38,767 nt of DNA from Sphingomonadales bacterium (lineage in GTDB: Bacteria > Pseudomonadota > Alphaproteobacteria > Sphingomonadales > Sphingomonadaceae): the NCBI GenBank assembly GCA_028868335.1, contig JAGWUU010000002.1:1-38767 (forward strand), in the 5' to 3' direction. A program made the translations under genes and the position numbers. The notes under the pieces were generated by a model that was not told the DNA's origin, searched no databases, and worked only from the letters and a program-made list of their open reading frames with translations. Position 1 is the stretch's first letter; each line of letters begins with the position of its first letter. Positions 15,453 through 23,982 of the stretch are shown here, piece after piece.

Positions 15453-15848
15453 TTAGCGATCCGCGACTCGGCTGCAAAGCTTCTCGAATCCATCAGGCCC
15501 ATCGCACCAGAAAAGCACGTTTCCACCCGCGACGATTGCCCAAATCCGACCATCGCCACTGGCCGCGTCCCGATCGACGGTCGAAGGTTCAGCGCGCCCG
15601 TCGGGGTGCGAATGGTAATATCCCGCCACTTCCGGCCCGCCCCGGCGCGCGGCGCGATGCGCGGCGATCAGTGCGGCGGGGTCGATCTCGAAATGGCGCA
15701 GCGGCTCGGGATGGACGTTGGCGACCGGCAGGACGGCGTCGATCCGATCGCCCGTGCCAAGCAGGAGCCCGCAGCACTCAGCGGGATGCGCGCGCGTCGC
15801 TTCCGCCAGCAGTGTGGCAATCACGCCACTTGTCACAACAAGGTCCAT
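15453..15848 (-). CDS. JAMM/MPN+ (M67 family) metallopeptidase
   Basis: A 131-residue single-domain protein with the complete JAMM zinc-protease signature: Glu24 in HPAECCGLLLG and the HSHPDGRAEPSTVD motif (H-x-H-x7-S-x2-D). Bacterial members remove ubiquitin-like or sulfur-carrier tails (for example CysO-cysteine) or act in uncharacterised pathways; no ThiS/MoaD-like or E1-like gene is in the window, so the substrate is unknown. The start at 15848 has AGGGA seven bases upstream; the 89 extra residues of the ORF track lie antisense to rluD. Its start codon is only four bases from the start codon of divergent rluD. Confidence 0.87.
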   Translation of the reverse strand: MDLVVTSGVIATLLAEATRAHPAECCGLLLGTGDRIDAVLPVANVHPEPLRHFEIDPAALIAAHRAARRGGPEVAGYYHSHPDGRAEPSTVDRDAASGDGRIWAIVAGGNVLFWCDGPDGFEKLCSRVADR

Positions 15849-15852
15849 CCCC

Positions 15853-16815
15853 ATGTCCCTAGCCATGAACGGGGGGGAACGCACCATCGAAGGCATGATT
15901 GCCGCTGACGGCCAACGGCTTGACAAGGCCTTGGCCGAAGCGAGCGGCCTGTCGCGCGAGCGGATCAAGGCACTGCTCGGCGAAGGGCGGATCGCGCTGT
16001 CCGGCAAGGTAGCCAGCCAGGCGAGCCTCAAGCCAGGCGCCGGAACCCTTTTCATCATCCGCGTTCCCGAAGCTGTGCCCGCCGAAGCGGTGGCCCAGGA
16101 CATTCCGCTGGTCATCGCCTATGAGGACGAGCACCTGATCGTGGTCGACAAGCCTGCCGGACTGGTAGTTCACCCCGCCGCGGGCAATCTCGACGGAACG
16201 CTGGTCAACGCCCTGCTCCACCATTGCCACGGCCAGCTTTCGGGCATCGGCGGAGTCGCCCGCCCCGGTATCGTCCACCGCATCGACAAGGACACGTCCG
16301 GCCTGCTGGTTGTCGCCAAGACCGACGCCGCGCACGAGGGGCTGGCCCGCCAGTTCGCCGACCATTCGATCGAGCGCGCCTATCTGGCGATCGTCGGCGG
16401 ACTGCCCGTTCCGCCTTCCGGCACGGTGCGCGGGGCGATCGCGCGCTCCACCGCCAATCGCAAGAAGATGGCACTGGTCGAGGACGGCCGGGGCAAGCAC
16501 GCGGTAACGCATTACTGCACCCTCGAAGCGCTCGCCGGAGCCGCGCTGGTCGAATGCCGGCTTGAAACCGGGAGAACCCACCAGGTCCGCGTTCACATGG
16601 CATCAATCGGTCATGCGCTATTGGGGGACCCTGTCTATGGACGCTCTCCCGCGCGGCTTCGCCCGCTCCTTTCCCGACTCGGCTTCACCCGGCAGGCGCT
16701 CCACGCCGCGGTCCTCGGCTTCATTCACCCGGTAACGGGCGCTCCCGTGCGCTGCGAAAGCGCACTTTCTGACGATATGAGGGAACTGTTGGTCGAATTG
16801 CGTCGTTCAAGCTGA
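15853..16815 (+). CDS. rluD: 23S rRNA pseudouridine synthase RluD-like
   Basis: A 320-residue RluA-family enzyme that isomerises uridines in 23S rRNA (helix 69 for RluD). An N-terminal S4 RNA-binding domain (QRLDKALAEASGLSRERIKAL) precedes the catalytic domain with IVVDKPAGLVVHPA and the active-site motif GIVHRIDKDTSGLLVVAK, then LETGRTHQVRVH and GDPVYG. The order S4 plus RluA fits RluD rather than RluA or TruC. ATG 15853 has AAGGT eight bases upstream; the ORF-track extension to 15718 is antisense to the JAMM gene. Since the divergent neighbour starts four bases away, the ribosome site and promoter must lie within JAMM coding sequence. Confidence 0.92.
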   Translation: MSLAMNGGERTIEGMIAADGQRLDKALAEASGLSRERIKALLGEGRIALSGKVASQASLKPGAGTLFIIRVPEAVPAEAVAQDIPLVIAYEDEHLIVVDKPAGLVVHPAAGNLDGTLVNALLHHCHGQLSGIGGVARPGIVHRIDKDTSGLLVVAKTDAAHEGLARQFADHSIERAYLAIVGGLPVPPSGTVRGAIARSTANRKKMALVEDGRGKHAVTHYCTLEALAGAALVECRLETGRTHQVRVHMASIGHALLGDPVYGRSPARLRPLLSRLGFTRQALHAAVLGFIHPVTGAPVRCESALSDDMRELLVELRRSS

Positions 16816-16915
16816 GCTATTGCACTAGAAGAACACTCTATGTGGCTGCCGCCGCGCGATGCCTCTATCAGGGTCGCTCATGGGCTAGCCGACGATGAAA
16901 GGTCGAAGGGTTACG

Positions 16916-17833
16916 ATGTCCGAACGTGAAAGCAATCTGCCCGCTACCGGCGGATCGGTGATGCCAAGCCTCAGCGGAGAGCAGGGGCTCAACCGCTATC
17001 TGGCTGAAATCAAGAAATTTCCAATCCTCACGGCCGAGCAGGAATACATGCTCGCCAAGCGTTATGCCGAGCACCAGGATCCGGAAGCGGCCAAGCAACT
17101 GGTCACCAGCCACCTGCGACTCGTGGCGAAGATCGCCATGGGCTATCGCGGCTATGGCCTGCCGGTGTCCGAACTGATCGCCGAGGGCAACATCGGCCTG
17201 ATGCAGGGCGTAAAGAAGTTCGAGCCCGATCGCGGCTTCCGCCTCGCCACCTATGCGATGTGGTGGATCAAGGCGAGCATTCAGGAATTCATCCTGCGCT
17301 CGTGGTCGCTGGTCAAGATGGGCACCACCGCCGCGCAGAAGAAGCTGTTCTTCAACCTCCGGCGCATGAAGAAGAACCTCGACGCCTACGAGGATTCAGA
17401 TCTCCATCCCGATCAGGTCAGGAAGATCGCCACCGATCTCGGCGTGTCCGAGCAGGAAGTGATCAACATGAACCGCCGGATGATGATGGGCGGCGATTCC
17501 TCGCTCAACATCTCGTTCAACGAGGACGGCGAAGGGCAGTGGCAGGACCTGCTGGAGGACAGCGGCCCGTTGCAGGACCAGATCGTCGAGGATGAGCAGG
17601 AAGCGATGAACCGCCACGCCCTGCTGGTCGAGGCGATGGACAGCCTCAACGACCGCGAACGGCACATCCTCACCCAGCGCCGCCTGATCGAGGATCCGCA
17701 GACGCTGGAAGAACTGAGCCAGGAATACAACGTCAGCCGCGAACGCGTCCGCCAGATCGAGGTGCGCGCCTTCGAAAAGCTGCAAAAGGCAATGCTCCGT
17801 ATCGCGACGGACAGGCGGCTGCTGGCCGCCTGA
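16916..17833 (+). CDS. rpoH: RNA polymerase sigma-32 (heat-shock) factor RpoH
   Basis: A 305-residue sigma-70 family factor. Regions are clear: SLSGEQGLNRYLAEIKKFP (1.2), SHLRLVAKIAMGYRGYGLP and LIAEGNIGLMQGVKKFEPD (2.1-2.2), ATYAMWWIKASIQEFILRSW (2.4), and region 4.2 VSRERVRQIEVRAFEKLQKA. The RpoH box QKKLFFNLR, which separates sigma-32 from vegetative sigma, is present. The start at 16916 has GAAGGG five to six bases ahead; the earlier ATG (16895) has none. The gene is monocistronic, with a hairpin after it. clpP, clpX and tig elsewhere in the window are plausible regulon members. Confidence 0.96.
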   Translation: MSERESNLPATGGSVMPSLSGEQGLNRYLAEIKKFPILTAEQEYMLAKRYAEHQDPEAAKQLVTSHLRLVAKIAMGYRGYGLPVSELIAEGNIGLMQGVKKFEPDRGFRLATYAMWWIKASIQEFILRSWSLVKMGTTAAQKKLFFNLRRMKKNLDAYEDSDLHPDQVRKIATDLGVSEQEVINMNRRMMMGGDSSLNISFNEDGEGQWQDLLEDSGPLQDQIVEDEQEAMNRHALLVEAMDSLNDRERHILTQRRLIEDPQTLEELSQEYNVSRERVRQIEVRAFEKLQKAMLRIATDRRLLAA

Positions 17834-17849
17834 TTTCCACCAGTCCGGC

Positions 17850-17876
17850 CAGTCCCTTCCCTTCGGGGAGGGACTG
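17850..17876 (+). terminator. Hairpin after rpoH
   Basis: CAGTCCCT pairs with AGGGACTG around a CCC-TTC-GGG apex that can form a UUCG-type tetraloop. It begins 17 bases after the rpoH stop; no T run follows, so it may stabilise the 3' end rather than terminate. Confidence 0.6.
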
Positions 17877-17963
17877 CGGGCGTCCGCCACCGGCGCGGTG
17901 GTGCGTGAACGCCGCGCCAAGGTGCTTTACCTGCGCCGTGCACCTCCGCTAGACAGCGCGACG

Positions 17964-18689
17964 ATGCGCCGCTTCTTCACGTCGTCCCGTTCTCGCAACG
18001 ATCATGGCTTCGTCTATCGCGCGAGTTGGTGGATCGGGCGCCTGATCATCGCCTTCTTCGCGATCAGCGTCGGCTTGACGGTACTCTACAAGTTCGTGCC
18101 GGTGCCGATAACCCTCACCATGATCCTTGATCCCAACGGGTTCGACAAAAGCTGGACACCGCTCAGCCGGATCGACCGCACCATGGTCGATGCGGTGATC
18201 GCCGGCGAGGATGCCAAGTTCTGCACGCACAAGGGTTTCGACACGAACGCCATCGAAAAGGCGATGGAGCGCAATGCCCGGTCCAGCAGGCTGCGCGGCG
18301 GATCGACGATCAGCCAGCAGACCGCGAAGAACGTGTTCCTGTGGCAGGGCACCGGCTGGACCCGCTATGCCCGCAAGGGGCTGGAAGCCTGGTTCACCGT
18401 GCTGATCGAAAACATCTGGGGCAAGCGGCGGATCATGGAGGTTTACCTCAACGTCGCCGAAACCGGCGTCGGCACCTATGGGGTGGAGGCCGGGGCGGAA
18501 CATTACTACGACCATTCCGCCACCCGGCTCACCCAGGTTGAGGCGGCGCGGATCGCCGCCGCCCTCCCTGCGCCTAAGCGGCGCGAGGTGGTCGATCCAG
18601 GCGGCTTCACGCGCCGCCATGGCAATGCCATCGCCGCGCGCAGCGGCGTGGTCCGCAACGAGGCGATGGACGCCTGCGTCTATCGTTGA
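17964..18689 (+). CDS. mtgA: Monofunctional biosynthetic peptidoglycan transglycosylase MtgA
   Basis: A 241-residue GT51 enzyme that polymerises lipid II into glycan strands. A cytoplasmic N-terminus and one membrane anchor (WWIGRLIIAFFAISVGLTVL) are followed by the catalytic domain in the periplasm: VIAGEDAKFCTHKGFD with the catalytic Glu, RGGSTISQQTAKNVFLW, KRRIMEVYLNVAETGVGTYG and LTQVEAARIAAALPAP. There is no transpeptidase domain, which separates it from class A penicillin-binding proteins. Length equals E. coli MtgA (242). The ATG at 17964 is chosen over the ORF-track start, whose extra 22 residues are intergenic after rpoH; the ribosome site is weak. Confidence 0.94.
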   Translation: MRRFFTSSRSRNDHGFVYRASWWIGRLIIAFFAISVGLTVLYKFVPVPITLTMILDPNGFDKSWTPLSRIDRTMVDAVIAGEDAKFCTHKGFDTNAIEKAMERNARSSRLRGGSTISQQTAKNVFLWQGTGWTRYARKGLEAWFTVLIENIWGKRRIMEVYLNVAETGVGTYGVEAGAEHYYDHSATRLTQVEAARIAAALPAPKRREVVDPGGFTRRHGNAIAARSGVVRNEAMDACVYR

Positions 18690-18701
18690 TGCCAAAGCAA
18701 A

Positions 18702-18727
18702 GGGCGACGCTCCGTAGAGCGCCGCCC
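18702..18727. terminator. Bidirectional hairpin between mtgA and the TonB-dependent receptor gene
   Basis: GGGCG-a-CGCTC and GAGCG-c-CGCCC form a 10-bp stem with one mismatch and a CGTA loop, between two convergent stop codons. On the minus strand it is followed by TTTGCTTTGG, a T-rich tail. Confidence 0.75.
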
Positions 18728-18753
18728 CCTGGCATTCAGTCTTTCACCCCTGA

Positions 18754-21700
18754 TCAGAAGGTGAAGCGGGCGCCCACGCGGATCGCGTAGAGCGAACCGT
18801 TGAAGTTGACCGAACTGGTGTTGGGCGAAGAGAAGCTTGAATAGCGATACTGCGCACAGGTCTGGGTCGACGCCGTGTTGACCACACCGGCGCCAGGAGC
18901 CGTCCCGGTGGGAGTCGCCATGGTGAGGCACTGTACCGTGACCAGCGCCGCATTGTAGGGGAAGCCGAGCTGACGCAGACCGCCCCAATCCTTGTTGAGC
19001 AGGTTCGGCAGGTTGTTGATGTCGGCGAACAGCGTAATGCGCGAACCGCCGACAAAGGTTGGAATCTGCTGCTCAAGGTGCAGGTCGATGCGGGTGAAGG
19101 CGCGGTTGCGCGCAATGTTCTTCGGCGCGATCTGCCCGCGGAACTTGTTCAGCACCGAACCGCTGACGATGGTATCGAGCGCGGTTTGCGTGGCGGCGCT
19201 GTCATAGGAGACGAGCGGATCGCTGGGCCCGGTCGGCACGTAGATCAGGTTGGATGCCGCGCCGATATTGCTCAGCGGCGTGCCGAATACCGCCGAACGG
19301 TTGCTGGTATTGTCGAGCATGGTGAAGCTGTAGGGACGTCCCGCGCGGGTTTCGCCGAACAACTGCACGATGGTCTTGTAGTCGCCAAAGAACGCATGGT
19401 CGAAGCCGATGTTGTACTTGAACGCCCACTTGATCTGGTTGTCCGAAATTCCGTACTCGGGGTGGTTCGGATCGCCGAACGACTGGTAGCGGTAGTTCGA
19501 GTTGATCGTTGACGACGTCGCGCTCGAAACGTCCTTTACGTCCTGCCAAGTGTAGCTGCCGCCGAATGACAGCCCCCAATCATACTTCTTGTCGAAGTGA
19601 AGCACGGCCACGTGCGAGCGGCCCTTGTGGGTGTTGTAGGCAAGGATGTCGTAGTTGTTGTTGCCCGGATAAAACGTGTTGGCATAGCGCGGGCGCCCAT
19701 CGGGCAGAGTCCCCACCAGCACCGATCGCAGATCGGTGAACCCGACCCCGTCTATGTTCTTCGAGAAGTAGTAGTCGGCGCCGAAATCGAAGCCGAACAA
19801 CTGGTAGTTGGCCGACAGCGTCGACTTGAGCGAACGCGGCAGGTGGAAATCGGGAGCGATCGCGCCGGTGTTTGTCTTGGGCAGCGTGGTGCTGCCGGTA
19901 ACGTTCGTTGCCGCCGCCGTCAGGGCCGCCGGAACTTGCCCGGTGACGTTGTTCAGCGCGAGATCGCACAGCGAGCCCGCCGTCAGGCAGGTTGCGTCGC
20001 GCGTGATCGTCATCGCGTTGGTGGTGACCGTGTTCGAGAAGCTGTTCGACAGGTAGATGTCCGGCGAACCTCCGCCGAAGATGCCCATGCCACCGCGCAG
20101 CTTGAAGCTGGAGCCGATCGGCTTGTAGTCGAAGCTGATGCGCGGCTCGAACTGGTCAAGGCCCTTGTAGGTCTTGAGGTTGGAGAACCCGTAGCGGCTG
20201 GTGAAGTACGGATTGAGTACCGGACGGTCCTTCATCCCGTAGAGGCTCGCGCGCAGCCCGGCAGTGATGGTCAGCGCATCGTTGACCGTCCATTCGTCCT
20301 GGAGGCCGAAGGTGTACTGCGTGTAGTGGAAGTTCGCCGCCGCGCCTTGCGGATTGCCGCCGATCACCGCCGCGTACTGCACAGAATTGGCCTTGCCCGC
20401 CTGGAAATCGGCAAGCGAATCAAAGTACCACGCCCCCAGGCTGTTGGGGACGAAGTTGTTGAAGGTGCGGTTCTGGTTGATGTCGACCAGGAACTTCAGC
20501 ACCTGGTTGTCGAACCGATAGCGCATCATCAGCGAGCCTTCCCAGGTGTCATAGAACAACTGGTTGGTCTGGCGGAAATTGTCCGGGCCGAAGTAGATGG
20601 TGGGTGCCCCCTGCGCGCCATTGGCGCCGGCGGTGCAGCCCGTGATCGAACCGACGCTGTTCGGATCTGTGCAAACCGCGAACTGGCCGTTGGGGCGACC
20701 GCCCAGCGGTTCCTGTCCGCGCCGCGACCAGCGATAAATCATGCGCGCCTCGGTCGAGAGGCGATCGGTCCAGTCCGAGTTGAGCTGGACGATGCCCGCG
20801 CGCAGCAGTTCGCTGAGCGAATAGGCATTGGTGCTCATCCCGTAGGTCGGCGTCGAAGTGGTGGTCGAGGTGTTGTTGGGGCTGCCCTGGACGTTGTATG
20901 AATTGATGTAGGACAGCGACAGCTTCTGCCCGCTGGCCACGTTCCAGTCGACCCGTACGGTGAATTTTTCATCCTTGCGCGGATTGATCGTCAGGATATC
21001 GCCGATGCCAAGGTTTCTGGCCTTCGCGATGGTGTCGACGGCGGTGATCGCGTTGGTGACGGCGGCTGGATTCGAGAACGACGAGATCTGGGTCGAATAG
21101 GGCCGCGGATCGGTGTTGCGCTCACCCGAGATCATGAAGAACAGCTTGTCGGGGATGATCGGCCCGCTCAGCGTTGCACCATAGGTTTCCGACTTGAAGT
21201 TGGGCACCGTCGTCGTCGTGGTGCCGATGGTCTTGCCCGACAGTTCGTCGGTATTGATGGAATAGAACCCGGTGCCGTGGAAGTGGTTGGTGCCCGAAAG
21301 CAGCACGGTGTCGATCGCGCCGCCCTGGAAGCCCGACTGGAGGAAGTCATAAGGGGCAAGGCTGACCGAAACCTGGGCCAGGGCGTCAAGCGGAACCGGG
21401 CCGCGAATGTTCGGGCTGGCATCCTGATTGAGGCCGAATGTGTCGCCCACGGTCACGCCGTTGATGGTGAAGCGGTTATAGCGCGGGTTAACGCCGGCGA
21501 AGGACACGGCGCCGCCACGGTCGCCAGAGTTCGACATGTCGATGTTGGCGAAGGGATCGCGCCGCTCGACGTCGCGGACGTCGCGGTTGACCGAGGCGAC
21601 CTTGGCGATTTCAACCTGGGTCAGAACGGTCTGCGGCCCGTCCGATGTCACCCCGGCCCCCTTGATCGACTTGGCGGTGACGACGATCTCCCCGCCCTCG

Positions 21701-22047
21701 GCACCGGCGATGGTGATCGGCAGGTTGAACGGCTGGCCGACCGATGTGTACACATCCGTGACGCTGGCGTTGCCCGCGCCGCTGCTCACCGCAACCGTGT
21801 AGGGTCCGCCAACGCGCAGGCCAGACACCACGAAGCTGCCGTCAGCGCCGGTGCGCGTGGTCGAAACCGTTCCCGATGGAACGTGCGTCACGGTGATCTG
21901 CGCGTCGCCGACGGCAGTGCCATCGCCAGTCACAACGGAGCCACGGATGATCGAGGTTGTCTCCTGCGCCATGGCAGGCGCGGCGATCATGCCGCAAGCG
22001 AGAGAAACGCTGGCCGCGCTGGCGGCGAGGAGGAACTTGATCTGCAT
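18754..22047 (-). CDS. Oar-like TonB-dependent outer-membrane receptor with carboxypeptidase-regulatory N-domain
   Basis: A 1097-residue outer-membrane protein. The signal peptide (ASVSLACGMIAAPAMAQ) is followed by a Cna-B/CarboxypepD-reg-like domain (SIIRGSVVTGDGTAVGDA ... GADGSFVVSGL, about residues 35-105), a TonB-box-like GEIVVTAK, a plug (RRDPFANIDMSN, RFTINGVTVGDTFG) and a long barrel rich in aromatic/Gly strands, ending in Phe (VGARFTF). This is the Oar/TonB-dependent receptor type common in sphingomonads and Bacteroidota; the substrate (glycan, peptide or siderophore) is not evident. The start at 22047 has GGGGA eight bases ahead; five codons of the ORF track were removed. Monocistronic, with its own terminator. 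Confidence 0.92.
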   Translation of the reverse strand: MQIKFLLAASAASVSLACGMIAAPAMAQETTSIIRGSVVTGDGTAVGDAQITVTHVPSGTVSTTRTGADGSFVVSGLRVGGPYTVAVSSGAGNASVTDVYTSVGQPFNLPITIAGAEGGEIVVTAKSIKGAGVTSDGPQTVLTQVEIAKVASVNRDVRDVERRDPFANIDMSNSGDRGGAVSFAGVNPRYNRFTINGVTVGDTFGLNQDASPNIRGPVPLDALAQVSVSLAPYDFLQSGFQGGAIDTVLLSGTNHFHGTGFYSINTDELSGKTIGTTTTTVPNFKSETYGATLSGPIIPDKLFFMISGERNTDPRPYSTQISSFSNPAAVTNAITAVDTIAKARNLGIGDILTINPRKDEKFTVRVDWNVASGQKLSLSYINSYNVQGSPNNTSTTTSTPTYGMSTNAYSLSELLRAGIVQLNSDWTDRLSTEARMIYRWSRRGQEPLGGRPNGQFAVCTDPNSVGSITGCTAGANGAQGAPTIYFGPDNFRQTNQLFYDTWEGSLMMRYRFDNQVLKFLVDINQNRTFNNFVPNSLGAWYFDSLADFQAGKANSVQYAAVIGGNPQGAAANFHYTQYTFGLQDEWTVNDALTITAGLRASLYGMKDRPVLNPYFTSRYGFSNLKTYKGLDQFEPRISFDYKPIGSSFKLRGGMGIFGGGSPDIYLSNSFSNTVTTNAMTITRDATCLTAGSLCDLALNNVTGQVPAALTAAATNVTGSTTLPKTNTGAIAPDFHLPRSLKSTLSANYQLFGFDFGADYYFSKNIDGVGFTDLRSVLVGTLPDGRPRYANTFYPGNNNYDILAYNTHKGRSHVAVLHFDKKYDWGLSFGGSYTWQDVKDVSSATSSTINSNYRYQSFGDPNHPEYGISDNQIKWAFKYNIGFDHAFFGDYKTIVQLFGETRAGRPYSFTMLDNTSNRSAVFGTPLSNIGAASNLIYVPTGPSDPLVSYDSAATQTALDTIVSGSVLNKFRGQIAPKNIARNRAFTRIDLHLEQQIPTFVGGSRITLFADINNLPNLLNKDWGGLRQLGFPYNAALVTVQCLTMATPTGTAPGAGVVNTASTQTCAQYRYSSFSSPNTSSVNFNGSLYAIRVGARFTF

Positions 22048-22385
22048 GTCGACTATCCCCATGACGCCCGCGATCGGGGCGTAAAATCGATTCGGATGCC
22101 GGATGAAGTGCGAATCGCCCCCCGATCCGTAGAACCTGCAACAATTGATACAGGCGTCCGCCGACCCTCAAAACAGCCTAATTTGACAGCTTGGTGACGA
22201 TCGGAGACGTCAGGGCGCGTCGTCATGCCGCCGAGAAATTTTGTTACATCCGTGTAAGCAAGCCAGTAATCTTTCATTAATTTCACGCATTTGATGAAGC
22301 GAAAGCCGGGATTATCTGGAAAATGCCCTAGCCGATTCTTGCTGCACTGCGGCATTTGTGCAACGCTTTGATTGAAAGCAGGGAA
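22048..22385. promoter_or_regulatory. Divergent intergenic region (TonB receptor / cation efflux)
   Basis: Contains no recognisable gene. It must hold the receptor promoter (minus) and the cation-efflux promoter (plus). TTACATCCGTGTAA at 22244-22257 is an inverted repeat with perfect 5-bp arms and a 4-bp spacer, about 190 bp upstream of the receptor start, in an AT-richer patch. A consensus-like TTGACA at 22183-22188 (plus) has no clear -10 partner. Confidence 0.45.
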
Positions 22386-23369
22386 ATGAGCGGCAATCAC
22401 GATCACGGCGCACATGCGCACAGCCACGGACATGGGCACGGCCACGGGCACGGCCACGGGCACGGACATGCCCACGGCGCGGGCAGCCACGGCACTGCCT
22501 TTGCCATCGCCGTCGTCCTCAACGCGGGCTTCGTCGTGGCGGAGACGGCGGCAAGCTTCGTCAGCGGCTCGACCGCGCTGCTGGCCGATGCCGGTCATAA
22601 CCTGGGCGACGTGCTGTCGCTGCTGCTCGCCTGGGGCGCCAGCGTGCTGGCCAAGCGACCGGCTTCGGCGGGCTTTACCTACGGCCTGAAAAGCAGCTCG
22701 ATCCTGGCGGCGATCACTAATGTAGCCCTGCTGTGGGTGGCGTTGGGCGCGGTGCTGATCGAGACGCTCCGCCGCTTCTGGCAGCCCGAGCCGGTCAACG
22801 GTCTGCAAATGATGCTGGTCGCGGCAGTGGGCATCGGCATCAACCTGGTGTCGGCGCTGCTGTTCGCCAGGGGCAGCAAGACCGACCTCAACCTGCGCGC
22901 GGCATTCCAGCACCTGATGGCCGACGCGGTGGTTTCTGCCAGCGTGGTATTCGCCGGCCTTGCGATCCTGCTGACCGGATTTCAGTGGATCGATCCGGTT
23001 GCCAGCCTGATCATCACGGTCGGGCTTGCCTGGGCCAGTTGGGATCTGCTCAAGGACGCGATCAAGATGGGGTTGCTGGCAGTGCCCGCGCATATCGAGG
23101 AAGTCGACGTGCGTGGCTACCTGTCGGGCCTGGACGGCGTCACGGCGATCCACGATCTCCACATCTGGCCAATGAGCACGACGGAAACCGCCTTCACCGC
23201 CCACCTTGTCATGCCGGCGGGGCATCCTGGCGACGCATTCGTCCACATGGTTTCCACGCAGCTTGAGGCGCGCTTCGGCATTCATCATGCGACGATCCAG
23301 ATCGAGCAGGTGGCGACGGACTGCATGCTCCACGCCGGGCACCAAAAACACGCGCACGATCACGCCTGA
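22386..23369 (+). CDS. Cation diffusion facilitator (zinc/divalent metal efflux), His-rich N-terminus
   Basis: A 327-residue CDF transporter (CzcD/ZitB/ZnT-like) that exports Zn2+ or a similar ion against protons. The N-terminal tail is almost entirely His-Gly (residues 5-27), a metal-sensing or buffering segment. Six membrane helices follow, with the transport-site motifs ADAGHNLGD in helix 2 and HLMADAV in helix 5 (HxxxD pairs, the Zn-type arrangement). The cytoplasmic C-domain shows VHIEEV-like and IHDLHIWPMS blocks, and a second His cluster closes the protein (HAGHQKHAHDHA). The start MSGNHDHG (ATG 22386) has AGGG two bases ahead; the TTG at 22356 of the ORF track is less likely. Confidence 0.92.
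   Translation: MSGNHDHGAHAHSHGHGHGHGHGHGHGHAHGAGSHGTAFAIAVVLNAGFVVAETAASFVSGSTALLADAGHNLGDVLSLLLAWGASVLAKRPASAGFTYGLKSSSILAAITNVALLWVALGAVLIETLRRFWQPEPVNGLQMMLVAAVGIGINLVSALLFARGSKTDLNLRAAFQHLMADAVVSASVVFAGLAILLTGFQWIDPVASLIITVGLAWASWDLLKDAIKMGLLAVPAHIEEVDVRGYLSGLDGVTAIHDLHIWPMSTTETAFTAHLVMPAGHPGDAFVHMVSTQLEARFGIHHATIQIEQVATDCMLHAGHQKHAHDHA
22422..22470 (+). repeat. 12-bp tandem repeat encoding Gly-His units in the CDF N-terminus
   Basis: GGGCACGGCCAC occurs at 22434-22445 and 22446-22457, with degenerate copies on both sides (GGGCACGGACAT next). Each unit adds GHGH, so unit gain or loss stays in frame. Confidence 0.85.
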
Positions 23370-23460
23370 TAATCGTCAACGACAGTTCATCTGTCTTGGG
23401 ATAGGGCTGCCTGCCTTGCCCCGGTCACGGGGACGTATTTGTCCTTCCAGGAGTACCCTT

Positions 23461-23976
23461 ATGCGGAGTTCCACCCGTCTTGCCGCCCTTGTCACCGGCG
23501 CACTGGCAAGCATTGCCCTTGCCGTTCCCGCCATCGCGCAAGATGATGTCAAGGCGCAGTTCCAGGCGCGCTACACTGCCTTGCGCACCGCGATGGAGGC
23601 GCACGATACGACGACCATCGGCAAGATCTTCGCGCCCGGCTACCAGATGACCGACCTGCGCGGCGAATCCCATTCCGGCAGCGAACTGGTCGAGCGGTTG
23701 AGCAAGATGGCAGCCCGCCCGGCCAACCCATCGCGCCACGCGGAAACCAAGGTGCTGTCAGCTACCGTTTCGGGCGATTCCGCTACGGTTCAACAGCAGC
23801 TCGTCGCGGGCGGCACCCGCGCCGGGGACGATGGCAAGGAACACACCATGGAAATGGTTTCGGAAGCCACCGACACCTGGACCAAGGCGGGCGTCGACTG
23901 GCAGCTTTCCCGGTCCGTCCAGACCAGCATGACCGTGAAGCGCGATGGTGAGGTGTTCTTCCACGAAGGGAAATAG
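23461..23976 (+). CDS. Secreted DUF4440/SnoaL-like (NTF2-fold) protein
   Basis: A 171-residue periplasmic protein with a signal peptide (LAALVTGALASIALAVPAIA, cut before QDDVKAQ). The mature part starts with an amphipathic helix FQARYTALRTAMEAHDTTTIG and the KIFAPGYQMTDLRG block typical of DUF4440/SnoaL-like NTF2 folds, and closes with a beta-rich segment (DTWTKAGVDWQLSRSV). These proteins bind small hydrophobic ligands or are of unknown function; no catalytic residues can be assigned. The ATG at 23461 has AGGAG eight bases upstream; the ORF-track start at 23206 lies inside the upstream transporter gene. It converges on the racemase gene with a 6-bp gap. Confidence 0.8.
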   Translation: MRSSTRLAALVTGALASIALAVPAIAQDDVKAQFQARYTALRTAMEAHDTTTIGKIFAPGYQMTDLRGESHSGSELVERLSKMAARPANPSRHAETKVLSATVSGDSATVQQQLVAGGTRAGDDGKEHTMEMVSEATDTWTKAGVDWQLSRSVQTSMTVKRDGEVFFHEGK

Positions 23977-23982
23977 AACCGT

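Noticed and set aside
16816-16915. RNA thermometer (ROSE-like) ahead of rpoH
   Set aside because: The 100-base leader has a small GGCTAGCC palindrome but no stem convincingly pairing with the GAAGGG ribosome site.
22422-22470. Short tandem repeats as a possible CRISPR or satellite
   Set aside because: Unit is 12 bp with no spacers and lies in frame in a His-rich coding tail.
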